DNA from: a virus
Virus record (IMG/VR): IMGVR_UViG_3300048833_000788
Span: 1-31,916 of that record
DNA length: 31,916 nt
Strand: one strand, 5' to 3'
The translations under genes were made by a program, and so were the position numbers. Below the pieces are notes generated by a model. The model had not been told where the DNA came from. It worked only from the letters and a program-made list of their open reading frames with translations, and ran no database searches. The first letter of the stretch is position 1. Each line of letters begins with the position of its first letter. Shown here in pieces: positions 20,878 to 28,403 of the stretch.

Positions 20878-22890
20878 TCCATGGCGCTGCCCCCTCCACA
20901 GGCGAGTTGCTTTGTCGAAAACGAAGGGTGAACCCTTCTTCATGTTGGCGAGGCAGTAGAAGACGCGCTGTGCTTCTTTGAGCGTGCAGTCGCCTTCGAC
21001 CTCGGCAATCCGGTCGGAGACATAGGCCAGCACGGCGGACTCCTGAGGGACCTTGCCATTGGCGAGAGGCGGCATGGTCTCGACGGCGCTGGCGTAGCGG
21101 TCGGCAGCGCTGCCCATTTTATAGGTCGCCTTCGCCTTCTCGCTCTTGGGACTGACCTGGGGTGCCTTGAGCGCCGCAGGGTCGGCGTTCCGGTCGGTGA
21201 TGAAGATCGACTCACACCAGCGAACGACGAACGGCTTCACGGGCGGCAGGGCACGCAGCGTGAGGTCGATGACATGGGCGTCGTCTTCCTCGTGTGGCGT
21301 CATGGTCAGGATCACGTCGGGATCGCGGGCAAACACACCCGAGCCGCCGATCCGGTCGATGGACTCCTTGCCCGCCTGGTTCCCTTTGGAGAAGTGGGCA
21401 CCGAAGACGGCTGCGGCTCCGGACTTCGCCGCCAGTTGCTCGACTTCATTGAGCAGGCTGGCGATGTCGCCGGCGTCGTTTTCGTTCCGTGCGCCGAGGC
21501 CCTTGTAGATAGGGTCGATCAGGATCAGGGAATACCCGGTGTCGCGGATGCGCCCGAGGATCTTCGGGATGAGCGCGGAGAAGTCGGTGGCATGGCCGCG
21601 GAGGTTCCAGATGTCGAAGCCGGTGAAATCGGAAATATCCTTCGCCGCCGCGATCCGGTTGATGCGGTATTGAAGCGCGAACGGTGGCAGCTCGAAGTTC
21701 AGATAGAGGGCACGTCCGGGACGCGTTGGAAATCCCCACCACGGCGAGCCAGTGGACACCGAGAGCATGAGGTCGATCAATGACCAGCTCTTGCGCGCCT
21801 TCGATGGACCGCCGAGGACCATCTTTGCTCCTTGATGGAGCACGCCATCGACGAGCTGCGGCGGTTCAGGCTCCGGCTGGCGCATGAATCCATCACCTGG
21901 CAGGATCGGCGGCAGGTCGGAATTCGAGTGTGCCGCCTCCCATGCCGTCCACGACTCCGCGCCAAATTCCAGCGCGAGTAATGCCTGGCGACGGACATCG
22001 CCATCGACCGTGCGCCAGCCGTCGGGACAACGGGACAGGCGCGACGGATTCCGGTTCTGCTTGTCCAGATTGATCCCGGAAAACCATTCCCAGATGATTT
22101 CGACCCGGCGCTTGTATTCCTTAGCGTCCGGCGCATCGACCCGGATCCACGCGTGCAGGCTCTTGTTGCCTGAGTCGATCAACGCAGCGACCGGCATGCC
22201 GCTGGCGACCACCGCATGGTATTGTTCTTCCTTGGGGATCGGCTTGCCGGCCTCGTCGCGATCGAACTCCACCAGCACATGGCGGAACGCTGTCACATCC
22301 TCGTTCTTGGCCCCGCCTTTGGTCATCGGGTTGATGCGCAGGAACAATCCGAGCTTGGTGCCGAACACGCGGTCCACGCCGCGCTTCGCCGCCACCTTGG
22401 ATTTCCACTCGGATGCCGTGAGCGTGACACCACGGCGAGGGACAATTTCACCTTCTTCATTCTCCGCCGCCGGGGAGATGGCGACGAATTCATCCGGTTG
22501 GAAACACGCGTCGATGAGCCTAACAAAGCCATCGTCAATGGTGACCGGCAGCGCCATCGTGGACCGTTCGCGGTGGACCGGAGCGGGTGTGGCACGCCGG
22601 GGCGCGGGTGTTGGAGCGGTAGGCAATGCTCCGGACGCCCCGAGCGGTTCCCTGGAGGTCCGCGCATAGACCGAGCGGATCGTATGGCGCGCTTCGGATT
22701 CGGTCAGCCCGTCGGCCAGTGCGCGGGCGAGCAACTGCGCTTCCGTGTCTTCCAGTGGGTGGCCGGCATCACGGAACTGACAGGTCGCATCGAAGAGTTC
22801 GGCGTTGCGCATTCCCTCAGCAGCCCCGCGTTGCAGGTAGTCGAGGGTGCGCCGGGGCAGCGATAGCCCGGTAGATCGGTATTTTGGCAT
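20872..22890 (-). CDS. Primase-polymerase / RepA-like helicase fusion
   Basis: A 672-residue replication protein. Residues 1-80 are helical (PriCT-like: LTESEARHTIRSVYA). Residues about 115-310 look like an archaeo-eukaryotic-type prim-pol: HVLVEFDRDE (204-213) with acidic catalytic residues, SGNKSLHAWIRVD (240-252) and NRNPSRLSRCPD (279-290). Residues about 345-560 form a RecA/RepA-like ATPase with Walker A GGPSKARKSW (360-369) and Walker B LILIDPIYK (455-463). The tail (GDCTLKEAQRVFYCLANMKKGSPF) may be a winged helix. Such fusions start and drive replication in plasmids, satellites and phages. It is immediately upstream (in transcription) of an iteron-rich region, the typical place for its origin. 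Confidence 0.88.
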   Translation of the reverse strand: MPKYRSTGLSLPRRTLDYLQRGAAEGMRNAELFDATCQFRDAGHPLEDTEAQLLARALADGLTESEARHTIRSVYARTSREPLGASGALPTAPTPAPRRATPAPVHRERSTMALPVTIDDGFVRLIDACFQPDEFVAISPAAENEEGEIVPRRGVTLTASEWKSKVAAKRGVDRVFGTKLGLFLRINPMTKGGAKNEDVTAFRHVLVEFDRDEAGKPIPKEEQYHAVVASGMPVAALIDSGNKSLHAWIRVDAPDAKEYKRRVEIIWEWFSGINLDKQNRNPSRLSRCPDGWRTVDGDVRRQALLALEFGAESWTAWEAAHSNSDLPPILPGDGFMRQPEPEPPQLVDGVLHQGAKMVLGGPSKARKSWSLIDLMLSVSTGSPWWGFPTRPGRALYLNFELPPFALQYRINRIAAAKDISDFTGFDIWNLRGHATDFSALIPKILGRIRDTGYSLILIDPIYKGLGARNENDAGDIASLLNEVEQLAAKSGAAAVFGAHFSKGNQAGKESIDRIGGSGVFARDPDVILTMTPHEEDDAHVIDLTLRALPPVKPFVVRWCESIFITDRNADPAALKAPQVSPKSEKAKATYKMGSAADRYASAVETMPPLANGKVPQESAVLAYVSDRIAEVEGDCTLKEAQRVFYCLANMKKGSPFVFDKATRLWRGQRHGI

Positions 22891-22905
22891 CTTGTGGGTA
22901 GGTGG

Positions 22906-24408
22906 TCAGCGGTTGGCAAATTGGGCATCGAGGAATTGCTTGGCCTCCTCGAACGTGGCGGTTTCCGGGCGGCCATGGCCGTAGCGGCGCATCACACGGA
23001 CTTGTTTCGGCGTCGCCAGGCCGAGCTTGCGGCGGGTGATCAGGCGGTCTAGCAGCAGCGACGCGTGCCCCTTGCTCAGGACGCCCATGGTATCGAGGCC
23101 GAACTTCTGCAGCACATCGAGCTGCTTGGACGTGGGGGACTGTGCCTGCCACGCCATGGTCGGAACGTATTCCGCCAGAGCCGCCTCGTTGAGCGTGACG
23201 GCGAGCTCCAGGGGATCGAGCACGCTTCCGCGCCGTGTCCGGTTCTGGCTGAGCCGTTCGGTGAGTGAGCGGGTGCGATCCGCATTCACTTCCTCGCGGG
23301 CTTCTTCGAGGTCGCCCTCGCCACCGAGCTTTTCCGTGAGTGCTTTCGCATCCTCCTCGTCTTCGGCGATCAGGTTGGCCGGCCGCATCAGGCTGTGTTC
23401 CTCGGCTTGCCAGAGGAAATCGAGCACCAGCAAATGGTCCTTGCCGCCATACATCCGCGTGCCGCGACCAATGATCTGCGAATACAGCGCACGCACCTTC
23501 GTCGGCCGCAGGCACACCACACAATCAATCGACGGTTCGTCATATCCTTCGGTAAGCAACATCGCGTTGGTCAACACGCGGATCTCATCCTTGCGGAACC
23601 GCTCCAATGTCGCCTGCCGCTCGCGGCTCTGCCCGTCGATGTGCTCGGCTAATAACCCGCGCTCACGGCAGATTTCCGCGAAGCGTTTCGACACCGCGAT
23701 GAGCGGCAGGAACACGAGCGTCTTGCGGTGCCGGTGCTCGACCAGCACGTCGGCGATTTGTTCGAGATACGGTTCGAGCGCATGGCCGAGGTCATCCGCA
23801 TTGAAATCGCCCGCCGTGGTGCGCACGCCGCGGAGATCCATGCCAAGCGGCACGGTCTTCACCTTGATCGGCGCGAGCCACCCTTGCTGGATCAATTCGA
23901 GCAGGCTGATTTCGCAGGCGATGTTCTCGAAGTAGCGACCGAGGTTCTTCTTGTCCCCACGGTCAGGCGTCGCCGTGACGCCTAACACCTTCGCGTGATC
24001 GTGGAAATGACCCAGCGTGTTGAGATAGCTGTCGGCAAGCGCGTGGTGCGCCTCATCGACAACCACCAGGCCGAAGTGGTCCCGCGGCCACCGCTCACGG
24101 CGCTTTTCACGCATGAGCGTCTGGACCGATGCCACCACGACCGGAGCATCGAGCGACGCACGGTCATCGCCCATCTCCACCTGGGCTTCGAGGCCGGTGG
24201 AACTGCGGAGCTTGTCCACGGCCTGGGTGATGAGTTCCTCGCGGTGGGCGAGGATCAACGTGCGCTGCGGTTGGTAATCCTGGGCCAATCGGCTGAAGAG
24301 GATGGTCTTGCCACCACCGGTCGGGAGCACGCCGAGTTGGCGGTCGAAATCCTCAAAGCCCTTGTGGATCTCCTGCCGGGCTTTCATCTGATAGGCACGG
24401 AGGCCCAT
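22906..24408 (-). CDS. SF2 DEAH-box helicase
   Basis: A 500-residue helicase from the ATG at 24408. A GTG at 24432 would add eight residues and overlap the SSB gene by 20 bp. The motif order is complete: Q-like LRAYQ, Walker A PTGGGKT, Ia LAHREEL, DEAH in VVVDEAHHAL, III VTATPDR, IV KTLVFLPL, V LTEGYDEPSID, and VI QIIGRGTRM. This is the RadD/type III Res-like group seen in many phages. It would unwind DNA or remodel forks during replication or recombination. The C-terminal 150 residues hold a helical extension with TSKQLDVLQKFG, a domain common in phage versions. The start follows the SSB stop by 4 nt. Confidence 0.93.
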   Translation of the reverse strand: MGLRAYQMKARQEIHKGFEDFDRQLGVLPTGGGKTILFSRLAQDYQPQRTLILAHREELITQAVDKLRSSTGLEAQVEMGDDRASLDAPVVVASVQTLMREKRRERWPRDHFGLVVVDEAHHALADSYLNTLGHFHDHAKVLGVTATPDRGDKKNLGRYFENIACEISLLELIQQGWLAPIKVKTVPLGMDLRGVRTTAGDFNADDLGHALEPYLEQIADVLVEHRHRKTLVFLPLIAVSKRFAEICRERGLLAEHIDGQSRERQATLERFRKDEIRVLTNAMLLTEGYDEPSIDCVVCLRPTKVRALYSQIIGRGTRMYGGKDHLLVLDFLWQAEEHSLMRPANLIAEDEEDAKALTEKLGGEGDLEEAREEVNADRTRSLTERLSQNRTRRGSVLDPLELAVTLNEAALAEYVPTMAWQAQSPTSKQLDVLQKFGLDTMGVLSKGHASLLLDRLITRRKLGLATPKQVRVMRRYGHGRPETATFEEAKQFLDAQFANR

Positions 24409-24412
24409 CTTT

Positions 24413-24856
24413 TCAGAATGGTTCGTTGTCACTACGGCGTGCGGGTTGGGGTTGGGCGGCGGGTTTCGCGCTGGACTTCGTTGCGACGGATTCGCCGGGC
24501 TTGGCAGGCAGCCACGCGGCGACCTTGTTGCGCTTCTTGCCGTTGTATTCCTCGACGCTGAGGCGGGCCTTGCCGGTGCGACCGATCAGGTCATCGGCGG
24601 TGATTTCGACGTCCTCCTCTGGTGAAACCTCTTCGCCGGTGGCGGCACGAAAGCTGTCGATCTTCCAGAACGCATTCGGGATGAAGACAAGGAAGTCGTA
24701 GAGATAACTGCCGGGCGATGTCCGGAGCTTGAGTTCGATCATCTCGTGGCCGGTCTTGGAAACCGTCTCGATGGCGTCGATGATTTCGACCTGATAGTCG
24801 CCGGGTTCGACAAAGTCGGGGCGTTCGGTCGGGGTGGATGCAGTGTATGAAGGCAT
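24413..24856 (-). CDS. SSB-like protein (DUF669 type) with SSB tail
   Basis: A 147-residue OB-fold-like protein. Residues 18-115 (GDYQVEIIDAIETVSKTGHEMIELKLRTS...DDLIGRTGKARLSVEEYNGKKRNKVAAWLP) match the DUF669-type phage proteins that replace SSB. A linker rich in Ala, Pro, Gln and Lys follows. The last residues are SDNEPF, closely resembling the acidic DDxxPF tail through which SSBs recruit partner enzymes. It would coat ssDNA and recruit the adjacent helicase and nuclease. It is 4 nt downstream of the nuclease gene and just ahead of the helicase. Confidence 0.82.
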   Translation of the reverse strand: MPSYTASTPTERPDFVEPGDYQVEIIDAIETVSKTGHEMIELKLRTSPGSYLYDFLVFIPNAFWKIDSFRAATGEEVSPEEDVEITADDLIGRTGKARLSVEEYNGKKRNKVAAWLPAKPGESVATKSSAKPAAQPQPARRSDNEPF

Positions 24857-24860
24857 GATG

Positions 24861-25862
24861 TTAGTTTGGTTTGGTTTTGGATTGTTTGAGATTGGTGGAA
24901 GGCGCGGCGTGCTTCACCGCCTCTTCCGGGAATGGTTTTTCGCTGGGCATCCGCTGGCTCCACAGGTCGCGGAACTTGGCGGCTGATAGATTGCCGTATG
25001 CATTGAGCACCGGGCCGAAGCCCATGCGCTGGATGTGGTGGCCGACGGTTTCGCAATCGACGAACTCGCTGCCCTTGAGCGTGACGAGCTTCCAGCCGGG
25101 GACTTGGCCGCCGGTCTTGATCCGCTCGGTGGCGATCTTCTTCGCCCGTTCGCCGAAATCCTCGACCACCGCGAAGGCTGATAGAAAGCGTCCAAGTTTT
25201 TCCGGATCAGCGAGCAGCGCGTCGAAATCGAAGCCTGGTTCCGTGACGGTCAATGTCTCACCGACCATTGCCAGCCGCGCCGGACAGGTATCTGCCTTGG
25301 CGCACCAGCCACAGTATTCACACGGGTTGGGCTGCTTCGCCGGATCGTTGAAGGATTTGACGACCTGATCGACGATGGCGTGAGCCTCCTCGTAGGTGAA
25401 ACGATGGGTTTCGATTTCCCGCTGGTCGCAGAACAAGAGGTGCGCTGTCCACGACGAGGCGAAGTGCGCGCCCATCAATCCGAGCGCGTAGGCCGCCATT
25501 TGCTCCCGGTAATTCCGCCTCGCTCCGGTCTTCAGATCGAAGTGGGTGAACTTCATCGGAACGATGGCATCGGCCGTGCCGGTGAGATTGAGAATCTTCA
25601 CACGACAGTCGTCCTCGCGGGCAAGAACGCGCTCGCGGCCCGACATCGCTCGCACCATCGAAACCGACCAGGAAACAGCGGCGATCTCGTCGGCTGTCAG
25701 CTTGTTTGCGATCACGAAGCGTTCTTCGAGACCGAGCAGCTCGGCGCGGAATGCAGTGTCTAGCAGGGTGCCACGCTCGGCAGCGGGGCCGGCCACAGGA
25801 TTACTCTCGTAACACGGACATACCGCCAGCTTCGGCAGGTTGGATGGACGAAGGGCGCTCAC
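24861..25862 (-). CDS. PD-(D/E)XK exonuclease, Cas4/DUF2800-like, Cys cluster
   Basis: A 333-residue nuclease. Motifs: LRPSNLPKLAVCPCYES at the N-terminus, GTADAIV (Asp98), FDLKTG with Asp109 and Lys111, and REQMAAYALG (Gln121, Tyr125), the RecB-family active site. Cys15/Cys17 and a C-terminal CEYCGWCAKADTC cluster (181-193) could hold an Fe-S cluster as in Cas4 and AddB. Phage relatives process DNA ends for single-strand annealing. I chose GTG 25862 because it overlaps the upstream stop as GTGA and has AAGGAGGG 8 nt before it. The ATG at 25889 would only add a tail read inside the previous gene. Confidence 0.88.
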   Translation of the reverse strand: MSALRPSNLPKLAVCPCYESNPVAGPAAERGTLLDTAFRAELLGLEERFVIANKLTADEIAAVSWSVSMVRAMSGRERVLAREDDCRVKILNLTGTADAIVPMKFTHFDLKTGARRNYREQMAAYALGLMGAHFASSWTAHLLFCDQREIETHRFTYEEAHAIVDQVVKSFNDPAKQPNPCEYCGWCAKADTCPARLAMVGETLTVTEPGFDFDALLADPEKLGRFLSAFAVVEDFGERAKKIATERIKTGGQVPGWKLVTLKGSEFVDCETVGHHIQRMGFGPVLNAYGNLSAAKFRDLWSQRMPSEKPFPEEAVKHAAPSTNLKQSKTKPN

Positions 25863-26878
25863 GGCGTTCCCTCCTTCTCCTTGACCCATTCCGCCACAGC
25901 GGCGACGAAACGATCAGGCTCACCTAACATCCGGGCGGCATATGCCGGATTCAGATTGTCGATGGATTCCAGCGGGCCTTCCTGCGTGTAGTTGAGCTGG
26001 CCACGGGCGACCAAGAAATCGACCACGTTGGCCATGTCCGCCTTGTGCTGGAACGCGGCGAAGACCCGGTCAGTCAACGACGGTGCCAGTTCTGCTGGTT
26101 CCGGCATTGCGGCGACGGAGCCCCCCGACTCCGCCGCCGCGCCGAACACCGGGGCCAGGGCCTCAGCAGTGAACGGAAGTTTGTCCGGCAGGCCGTGACG
26201 ATTTTTCGCGTCATAAGCCGCCGTATGAGTGGCGAACAACACGCGCTCCTTGCCGCCGACACCACGCATCTTGCCGTTGTCCTTCTCGGCGACCTTGGTG
26301 ACGTAGTTCGCGAAGAGCACCACGTCGGCCCATTCCTTGAGCAACGGCGCGACCGATTTGCTCAGTTTCAGTTCGAAGCGGTCGTAACTACCCGCCTGGT
26401 CGGGGGCTTCGAATTTCTTCACCGTCGCGTGGGCCAGGAAAATGACGTGCATCCCGCGGGCAAGCAGGCCATCGAGCGAGGTGAGGAACCTGGCGAACTC
26501 TTCGGTGAGAATGACCCAGCCTTTGCCGTAGCCAAAATCTTCGATGGAGTCCTTGTTGGACTTCCGGCACAAGTGTTCGGCCAACCGCTTTTCCAACCAG
26601 TCTGCGGTGTCCACGACCAGCGTCTTGAACGGGTGATCCGCCTTCGCGAGCTGGGTGACGGCACCGGTGATTTCCTCCCAGGTCGTCACCGCATCGAAGC
26701 GGGCAACATCGAGGTGATGGGTGCCGCCTTCGGTATCGAGGAAGACGGGGTCCGGTGATTGGCCAGCGAGCGTCGATTTGCCGACGCCTTCGGGTCCGTA
26801 AAGCACGACCTTCTGAGGTCGGGGGATTCGGCCCCGGCGGATGGCCAGGGCACTTTTCGGTGGTGATGTGTTTTTCAT
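25859..26878 (-). CDS. RecA-like phage ATPase (AAA_24, Sak4-like)
   Basis: A 339-residue protein with Walker A YGPEGVGKST (27-36), an acidic DTEGGTHHLDVARF segment (48-61), and Walker B TLVVDTAD (about 86-93). ILTEEFARFLTSLDGLLARGMHVIFLAH (sensor-like His) and SVAPLLKEWADVVLFANY follow. This is the AAA_24/Sak4 family of phage single-strand annealing or recombination ATPases. The C-terminal 100 residues carry an extra helical region (LTDRVFAAFQHKADMANVVDFL). It is the first gene of the leftward operon and heads a nuclease, SSB and helicase set, consistent with a phage recombination module. TTTGACA lies 17 nt before the ATG. Confidence 0.86.
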   Translation of the reverse strand: MKNTSPPKSALAIRRGRIPRPQKVVLYGPEGVGKSTLAGQSPDPVFLDTEGGTHHLDVARFDAVTTWEEITGAVTQLAKADHPFKTLVVDTADWLEKRLAEHLCRKSNKDSIEDFGYGKGWVILTEEFARFLTSLDGLLARGMHVIFLAHATVKKFEAPDQAGSYDRFELKLSKSVAPLLKEWADVVLFANYVTKVAEKDNGKMRGVGGKERVLFATHTAAYDAKNRHGLPDKLPFTAEALAPVFGAAAESGGSVAAMPEPAELAPSLTDRVFAAFQHKADMANVVDFLVARGQLNYTQEGPLESIDNLNPAYAARMLGEPDRFVAAVAEWVKEKEGTP

Positions 26879-26902
26879 CTCGGTATGCGGGCGGGTGTCA
26901 AA
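26879..26902 (-). promoter_or_regulatory. TTTGACA start-site motif, operon head
   Basis: TTTGACA at 26896-26902, 17 nt before the ATG at 26878. This copy is in non-coding DNA and has the longest spacer. Confidence 0.35.
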
Positions 26903-27254
26903 TGACCGCCTTTCGATGACATGCGGGGGACATGTCCCGTTTCCCGCTTCCCGGACCCGCCGATCCCCGCCGCTAGGCCGAAAAATAATTCAAAATATTT
27001 TGGGGAGGCCGATGGGACATGTCCCGTTTGTCCCGGTGCTGACACCCCCATCCATTGACGCCTAACAGCTAGGATGGGCCATAGATTGAGGCCTTAGGAA
27101 AGATGTTTAACTATTCCTGATAATTCACTTGTTGTGAGTTACTTATGAAAAACTTTTCGTGTTGCCCTCCTGGCGCAAAAAGTCCATATATGCCCCCCTC
27201 CCGCGATTTGGTACGCCTCATCTTGGGATCAAACCAAGTCACCCGATTTGAGAT
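26903..27254. promoter_or_regulatory. Divergent control region with three palindromes
   Basis: GGGACATGTCCC occurs twice as a perfect 12-bp palindrome (26927-26938 and 27014-27025), both followed by GTTT. Between them lies the perfect 12-bp AT-rich palindrome CAAAATATTTTG (26991-27002). Centres are 64 and 23 bp apart. This spans the space between the leftward replication operon and the rightward 27255 gene and looks like a paired-operator switch. From 27026 to 27254 I see a TTGACG at 27055 and AT-rich DNA, but no convincing promoter, and a weak 5-bp hairpin near 27221-27237. Confidence 0.6.
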
Positions 27255-28403
27255 ATGCCTACGATCCGCCGCCCCAGACTGCTAAAAGCCGGTGTCCTCA
27301 AGGACATGAAACCGGCTACTCTTAATGCTTTGCTCTCCCCACATGCTGGTTATTTCCGGACCCGGGAGATTTCAATCGAACAAGTTGCCGAGCCTGATTT
27401 CGACTTCGCCGCACTTGCCGCCGTGCTGGCTTTGTCCACTGAGCAGACGCCGCCCGAACTTGTGGAGCATCTCGATCTGTTGGATCTGATCTCCGACAGC
27501 CAAAGCAGCCTAAATTTCGAGACTGAATACCATCAGATCGTTCAGCGCCTGCGCGAACCCGATGACGGTCCCGCCGATGTGGCCGTGAAGATCCTACTCC
27601 GTGCCCCCGACATCGCGCTGCGCGAGTTCAACCGCCAATCCCTGAATGCTGATCGTTCGCTGGTGTCGTTCCGCCTCAAGCCCGGTATGCCCGTATTGCC
27701 GTTTACGCCGGATTCAATTGAACGACTCAAGTCGATCTTGATGCCCTGGTTCAAGGAAAACGCCCGCTCGCCAGCCTGCACTATTCATCACTTGAGCGAG
27801 GCATCCGGAGAAGCATTCGTGATCCGCCATGGTGATACCCTCAAGCGCGTCGGCGTGGTCGATGGCGAGGGCAATCGTGATTCTCATATTTTTCGGCCCG
27901 AGCAGTTGGATGTGGCCAATTTCAACCGGATGACCGGCGAGTGGCAGGTTTCCGGGCGCGGCGCGAAACTCCAGGGACTTTATCGTGAGGCGCTGGGAGC
28001 TGTCTTCCACGGTTCGCTCAATTCGCTCGCCCACTCGAATCGCTACTCGCTGGAACCGCTGCGCGACGGTCCTTCGTCCCTTAGGTGCGACATTTACTCC
28101 ACCGTGCAGTTTGCTGAGTTGAAATCGCTCAAGCTGGAGATTCCTGGAGGGCAGCAACTCACGTTTAACCGCGCCCCCGTCTTTGAGGCGCTCGAATACA
28201 CGAATGCCGGCTTACTCTCCACCGCTGTCCTGCTGGAGGCCACCATTGGTTTCAAGCTCGCTAACCGCCGCTCCCGCGTGCTGGTGCGAATCTGTCCTGA
28301 GCGCGACACGATCTTCGGCAACGCATCCGATCCCGCCATCGACGCATGGCTCATTGAACACCAATTTGCCAATGATGACGTCCAGCTTGTGGCAAGCGCT
28401 TGA
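27255..28403 (+). CDS. Unknown protein A of a two-gene module (382 aa)
   Basis: I do not recognise a family. The N-terminus is basic (MPTIRRPRLLKAGVLKDMKPATLNALLSP). Residues 40-100 are acidic and helical. A central HHLSEASGEAFVIRHGDTLKRVGVVDGEGNRDSHIFRPEQLDVANFNRMTGEWQVSGRGAKLQGLYREALGAVF block looks like an alpha/beta domain. The C-terminal third is strand-rich and ends LIEHQFANDDVQLVASA. There are no Walker, DEAD, TIR, HNH or PD-(D/E)XK signatures and no membrane segments. It overlaps the next gene by 32 bp, so the two are translationally coupled. The start has no Shine-Dalgarno. Its place between a phage operon and hsdM fits a defence or anti-defence cargo module, which is inference only. 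Confidence 0.7.
   Translation: MPTIRRPRLLKAGVLKDMKPATLNALLSPHAGYFRTREISIEQVAEPDFDFAALAAVLALSTEQTPPELVEHLDLLDLISDSQSSLNFETEYHQIVQRLREPDDGPADVAVKILLRAPDIALREFNRQSLNADRSLVSFRLKPGMPVLPFTPDSIERLKSILMPWFKENARSPACTIHHLSEASGEAFVIRHGDTLKRVGVVDGEGNRDSHIFRPEQLDVANFNRMTGEWQVSGRGAKLQGLYREALGAVFHGSLNSLAHSNRYSLEPLRDGPSSLRCDIYSTVQFAELKSLKLEIPGGQQLTFNRAPVFEALEYTNAGLLSTAVLLEATIGFKLANRRSRVLVRICPERDTIFGNASDPAIDAWLIEHQFANDDVQLVASA

Larger units (their letters stand above)
20641..20880. promoter_or_regulatory. Dyad- and iteron-rich region: operator and/or replication origin candidate
   Basis: A 230-bp gap between primase-helicase and the HTH gene is packed with repeats: an imperfect long hairpin (20701-20734), GTTTACC-TTTA-GGTAAAC (20736-20753), a perfect 11-bp dyad (20762-20785) and iteron-like decamers (20811-20877). 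A minus-strand TATAAT (20761-20766) is overlapped by the dyad, which points to a repressed promoter for the HTH gene with a leader of about 110 nt. An 81-residue frame reads through here, but its repeated FEP/TG/NPF pattern merely echoes the iterons, so I do not call it a gene. Confidence 0.6.

Noticed and set aside
20811-20880. GGTTCAAAT stretches resembling tRNA T-loops
   Set aside because: Flanking bases do not form a T-stem, acceptor stem or anticodon arm. They repeat as iterons instead.
20637-20882. 81-residue minus-strand frame between primase and HTH gene
   Set aside because: Its repeated peptide pattern is only the translation of the iterons and it overlaps all three dyads. Treated as non-coding.
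24408-24432. GTG start for the SF2 helicase at 24432
   Set aside because: It would add eight residues not typical of the family and overlap the SSB gene by 20 bp. The ATG at 24408 directly follows the SSB stop. It cannot be fully excluded.
2287-27254. Attachment-site direct repeats at the element ends
   Set aside because: Comparing the left gap (2287-2645) with the right gap (26879-27254) showed only 8-bp chance matches such as TGATAATT. A proper alignment search is needed.
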